NCBI GenBank assembly: GCA_021160185.1
Contig: JAGHDA010000418.1
Span: 1 to 7,542, forward strand
DNA length: 7,542 nucleotides
Source: Verrucomicrobiota bacterium
GTDB lineage: Bacteria; Verrucomicrobiota; Verrucomicrobiia; Limisphaerales; CAZBKV01
Direction of reading: 5' to 3'
Shown: positions 6,812-7,542 of the stretch, piece after piece
Layout of the letters: each line of letters begins with the position of its first letter
Numbering within the stretch: the first letter of the stretch is position 1
Translations under genes and position numbers: made by a program
Notes under the pieces: generated by a model
Told to the model about the DNA's origin: nothing
The model's database searches: none
Seen by the model: only the letters and a program-made list of their open reading frames with translations

Positions 6812-7129
6812 ATGATCATCACAACAACCAATGTGATCGAAGGGCGCCCGGTTCAACAGTACCACGGGATTGTTTCAGGCGAGGCCGTTGTGGGCGCGAA
6901 CATTTTCCGCGAACTGTTTGCGGGCATCCGGGACATCGTAGGGGGGCGATCCGGCTCCTACGAAAAGGTCCTGGCGCGGGCAAGGGAAGAGGCCCTGGAG
7001 GAAATGCGGGCGGCCGCCCGCCAGCTTGGCGCCAACGCGGTGATCGGCGTGGACCTGGACTACGAAACTGTGGGCGGCCAGGGAAGCATGCTGATGGTGA
7101 CCGCCAGCGGAACCGCGGTGACCGTTTGA
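6812..7129 (+). CDS. ybjQ: YbjQ/UPF0145 family protein
   Basis: The 105-residue product is close to the 107 residues of E. coli YbjQ and matches it almost throughout. The conserved core is HGIVSGEAVVGANIFREL (18-35), AGIRDIVGGRSGSYEKVL (37-54), the helix with AREEALEEM, LGANAVIGVDLDYETVG (72-88) and GSMLMVTASGTAV (91-103). The family forms small ring-shaped homo-oligomers. Databases sometimes label it heavy-metal binding on structural grounds, but its cellular role is unproven. The frame is open up to 6689, but the ATG at 6812 gives the family's normal N-terminus (MIITTTNVIEG), so I chose it. A weak stem (GCGAG 7154-7158 with CTCGC 7165-7169) lies behind the stop and is not a convincing terminator. 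Confidence 0.95.
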   Translation: MIITTTNVIEGRPVQQYHGIVSGEAVVGANIFRELFAGIRDIVGGRSGSYEKVLARAREEALEEMRAAARQLGANAVIGVDLDYETVGGQGSMLMVTASGTAVTV

Positions 7130-7206
7130 CCTCCCTTCCCCGCCGGCCGCCGGGCGAGGCCCGTCTCGCTCGGCGTTTCCCGATCCGGCGCAAGCGATGG
7201 GCTCGG

Positions 7207-7335
7207 TTGGCGGTCGTCCACGCCGCGGCGCTGGAACAGCGCCTGACCAAGGCGCGGCCCACGGCCTTGCAGACGCAGCTCAATCCTCATTCCCTCTTCA
7301 ACGCCCTCACCAGCATCGCCGCGTTGAAGCCGCAG
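7207..7335 (+). pseudogene. Fragment of LytS/YehU-type sensor histidine kinase (H-box only)
   Basis: Frame 1 here encodes AALEQRLTKARPTALQTQ followed by LNPHSLFNALTSIAAL. This is the phosphoacceptor helix of His_kinase (PF06580) sensors, usually LxALxxQLNPHFLFNxLNxI; the His codon is at 7288-7290. Two usually conserved positions differ: Pro where Leu or Gln is normal before TALQ, and Ser instead of Phe after NPH. After IAAL the similarity stops. Only about 90 nt remain before the response regulator, far too little for an ATP-binding domain with N and G boxes. Upstream there is room for no membrane sensor either, because ybjQ ends at 7129. TTG at 7207 is the only plausible start I see. A short frame-3 stretch (RLSDSQKDLR, from 7356) resembles the RLSDLLR segment that normally follows later in such kinases, suggesting internal deletion and frameshift. 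Confidence 0.65.
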
Positions 7336-7427
7336 GCTGGTCGCGGAAAGGAAGCCGCCTCTCCGACTCACAGAAGGATTTGCGACCGAGCCCGGCGCGG
7401 GCCAAAATCCTTCCAGAAAGGGAACCG

Positions 7428-7542
7428 ATGCCGATACGAACGCTCATCGTGGATGACGAGCCCTTGGCGCGAGAGCGAATCCGCAACTTCCTCGCCGAGA
7501 AGCCGGACGTGGAGAGCATCGGCGAATGCGCCGATGTAAAGG
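7428..7542 (+). CDS. LytTR-type response regulator, N-terminal part of receiver domain
   Basis: ATG at 7428 sits four bases after AAGGGA (7418-7423), a good ribosome site. The 38 visible codons read MPIRTLIVDDEPLARERIRN, then FLAEKPDVESIGECADVK, which is the first strand and helix of a receiver domain. VDDEPLARERIRNFL is the signature start of LytTR-family regulators (AlgR/LytR/YehT type), which bind DNA through a C-terminal LytTR domain. Asp9 and Asp10 are the acidic pair for Mg2+; the phosphorylated Asp and the output domain lie outside the window. The usual partner is a LytS-type kinase encoded just upstream, and here only a fragment of one is present. The LytTR assignment rests on the N-terminal signature and this neighbour. 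Confidence 0.85.
   Translation, partial: MPIRTLIVDDEPLARERIRNFLAEKPDVESIGECADVK

Noticed and set aside
6625..7539. Single 304-residue plus-strand ORF spanning ybjQ, the kinase fragment and the regulator start
   Set aside because: Only its 7207-7335 part looks like protein (the H-box). The rest overlaps ybjQ and the response regulator in other frames.

Overview
The window is a GC-rich bacterial chromosomal segment of mostly housekeeping and exported-protein genes. I see no rRNA, tRNA, CRISPR array, insertion sequence or phage gene. Two exported-protein modules end in the FYRLK motif, and one region carries a DxDGDGLSNxxEYxxGTD calcium-loop motif. Both are characteristic of large secreted proteins in the PVC superphylum (Verrucomicrobiota, Kiritimatiellota, Planctomycetota), so I infer a member of that group or a similar metagenomic lineage. 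A flavodiiron protein suggests anaerobic or microaerobic life with an oxygen or nitric oxide defence.

Layout from left to right. An AMMECR1-domain protein lacks its 5' end because of the window edge (3-353, +). A complete NAD-type malate dehydrogenase follows (462-1451, +), preceded by a short leader that can fold. After 219 bp of apparently non-coding DNA comes a minus-strand block. It holds an exported formylglycine-generating-enzyme-like (SUMF1-fold) protein (2079-3401) and, directly behind its tandem TGA TGA stops and in the same frame, 134 open codons with no usual start codon near the front (1671-2075). These encode a calcium-loop motif and a second FYRLK module. Divergent from this protein is an exported CocE/NonD-family serine hydrolase (3630-5357, +). 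A strong hairpin separates it from the convergent flavodiiron protein (5424-6659, -). Divergent from that is a YbjQ/UPF0145 protein (6812-7129, +). The right end holds a fragment of a LytS-type histidine kinase (about 7207-7335) and the first 38 codons of a LytTR-type response regulator (7428-7542, +, running off the window).

The genes do not form one pathway. Most sit alone or in divergent and convergent pairs. The FGE-like protein and the CocE hydrolase both carry signal peptides and share a 228-bp intergenic region, so a shared exported function is possible but unproven. The kinase fragment and response regulator look like a two-component pair whose kinase has been reduced to its phosphoacceptor helix. 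I do not see a clearly new multi-gene system. The most unusual spots are the open tail behind the tandem stops and the eroded kinase next to an apparently intact regulator start.
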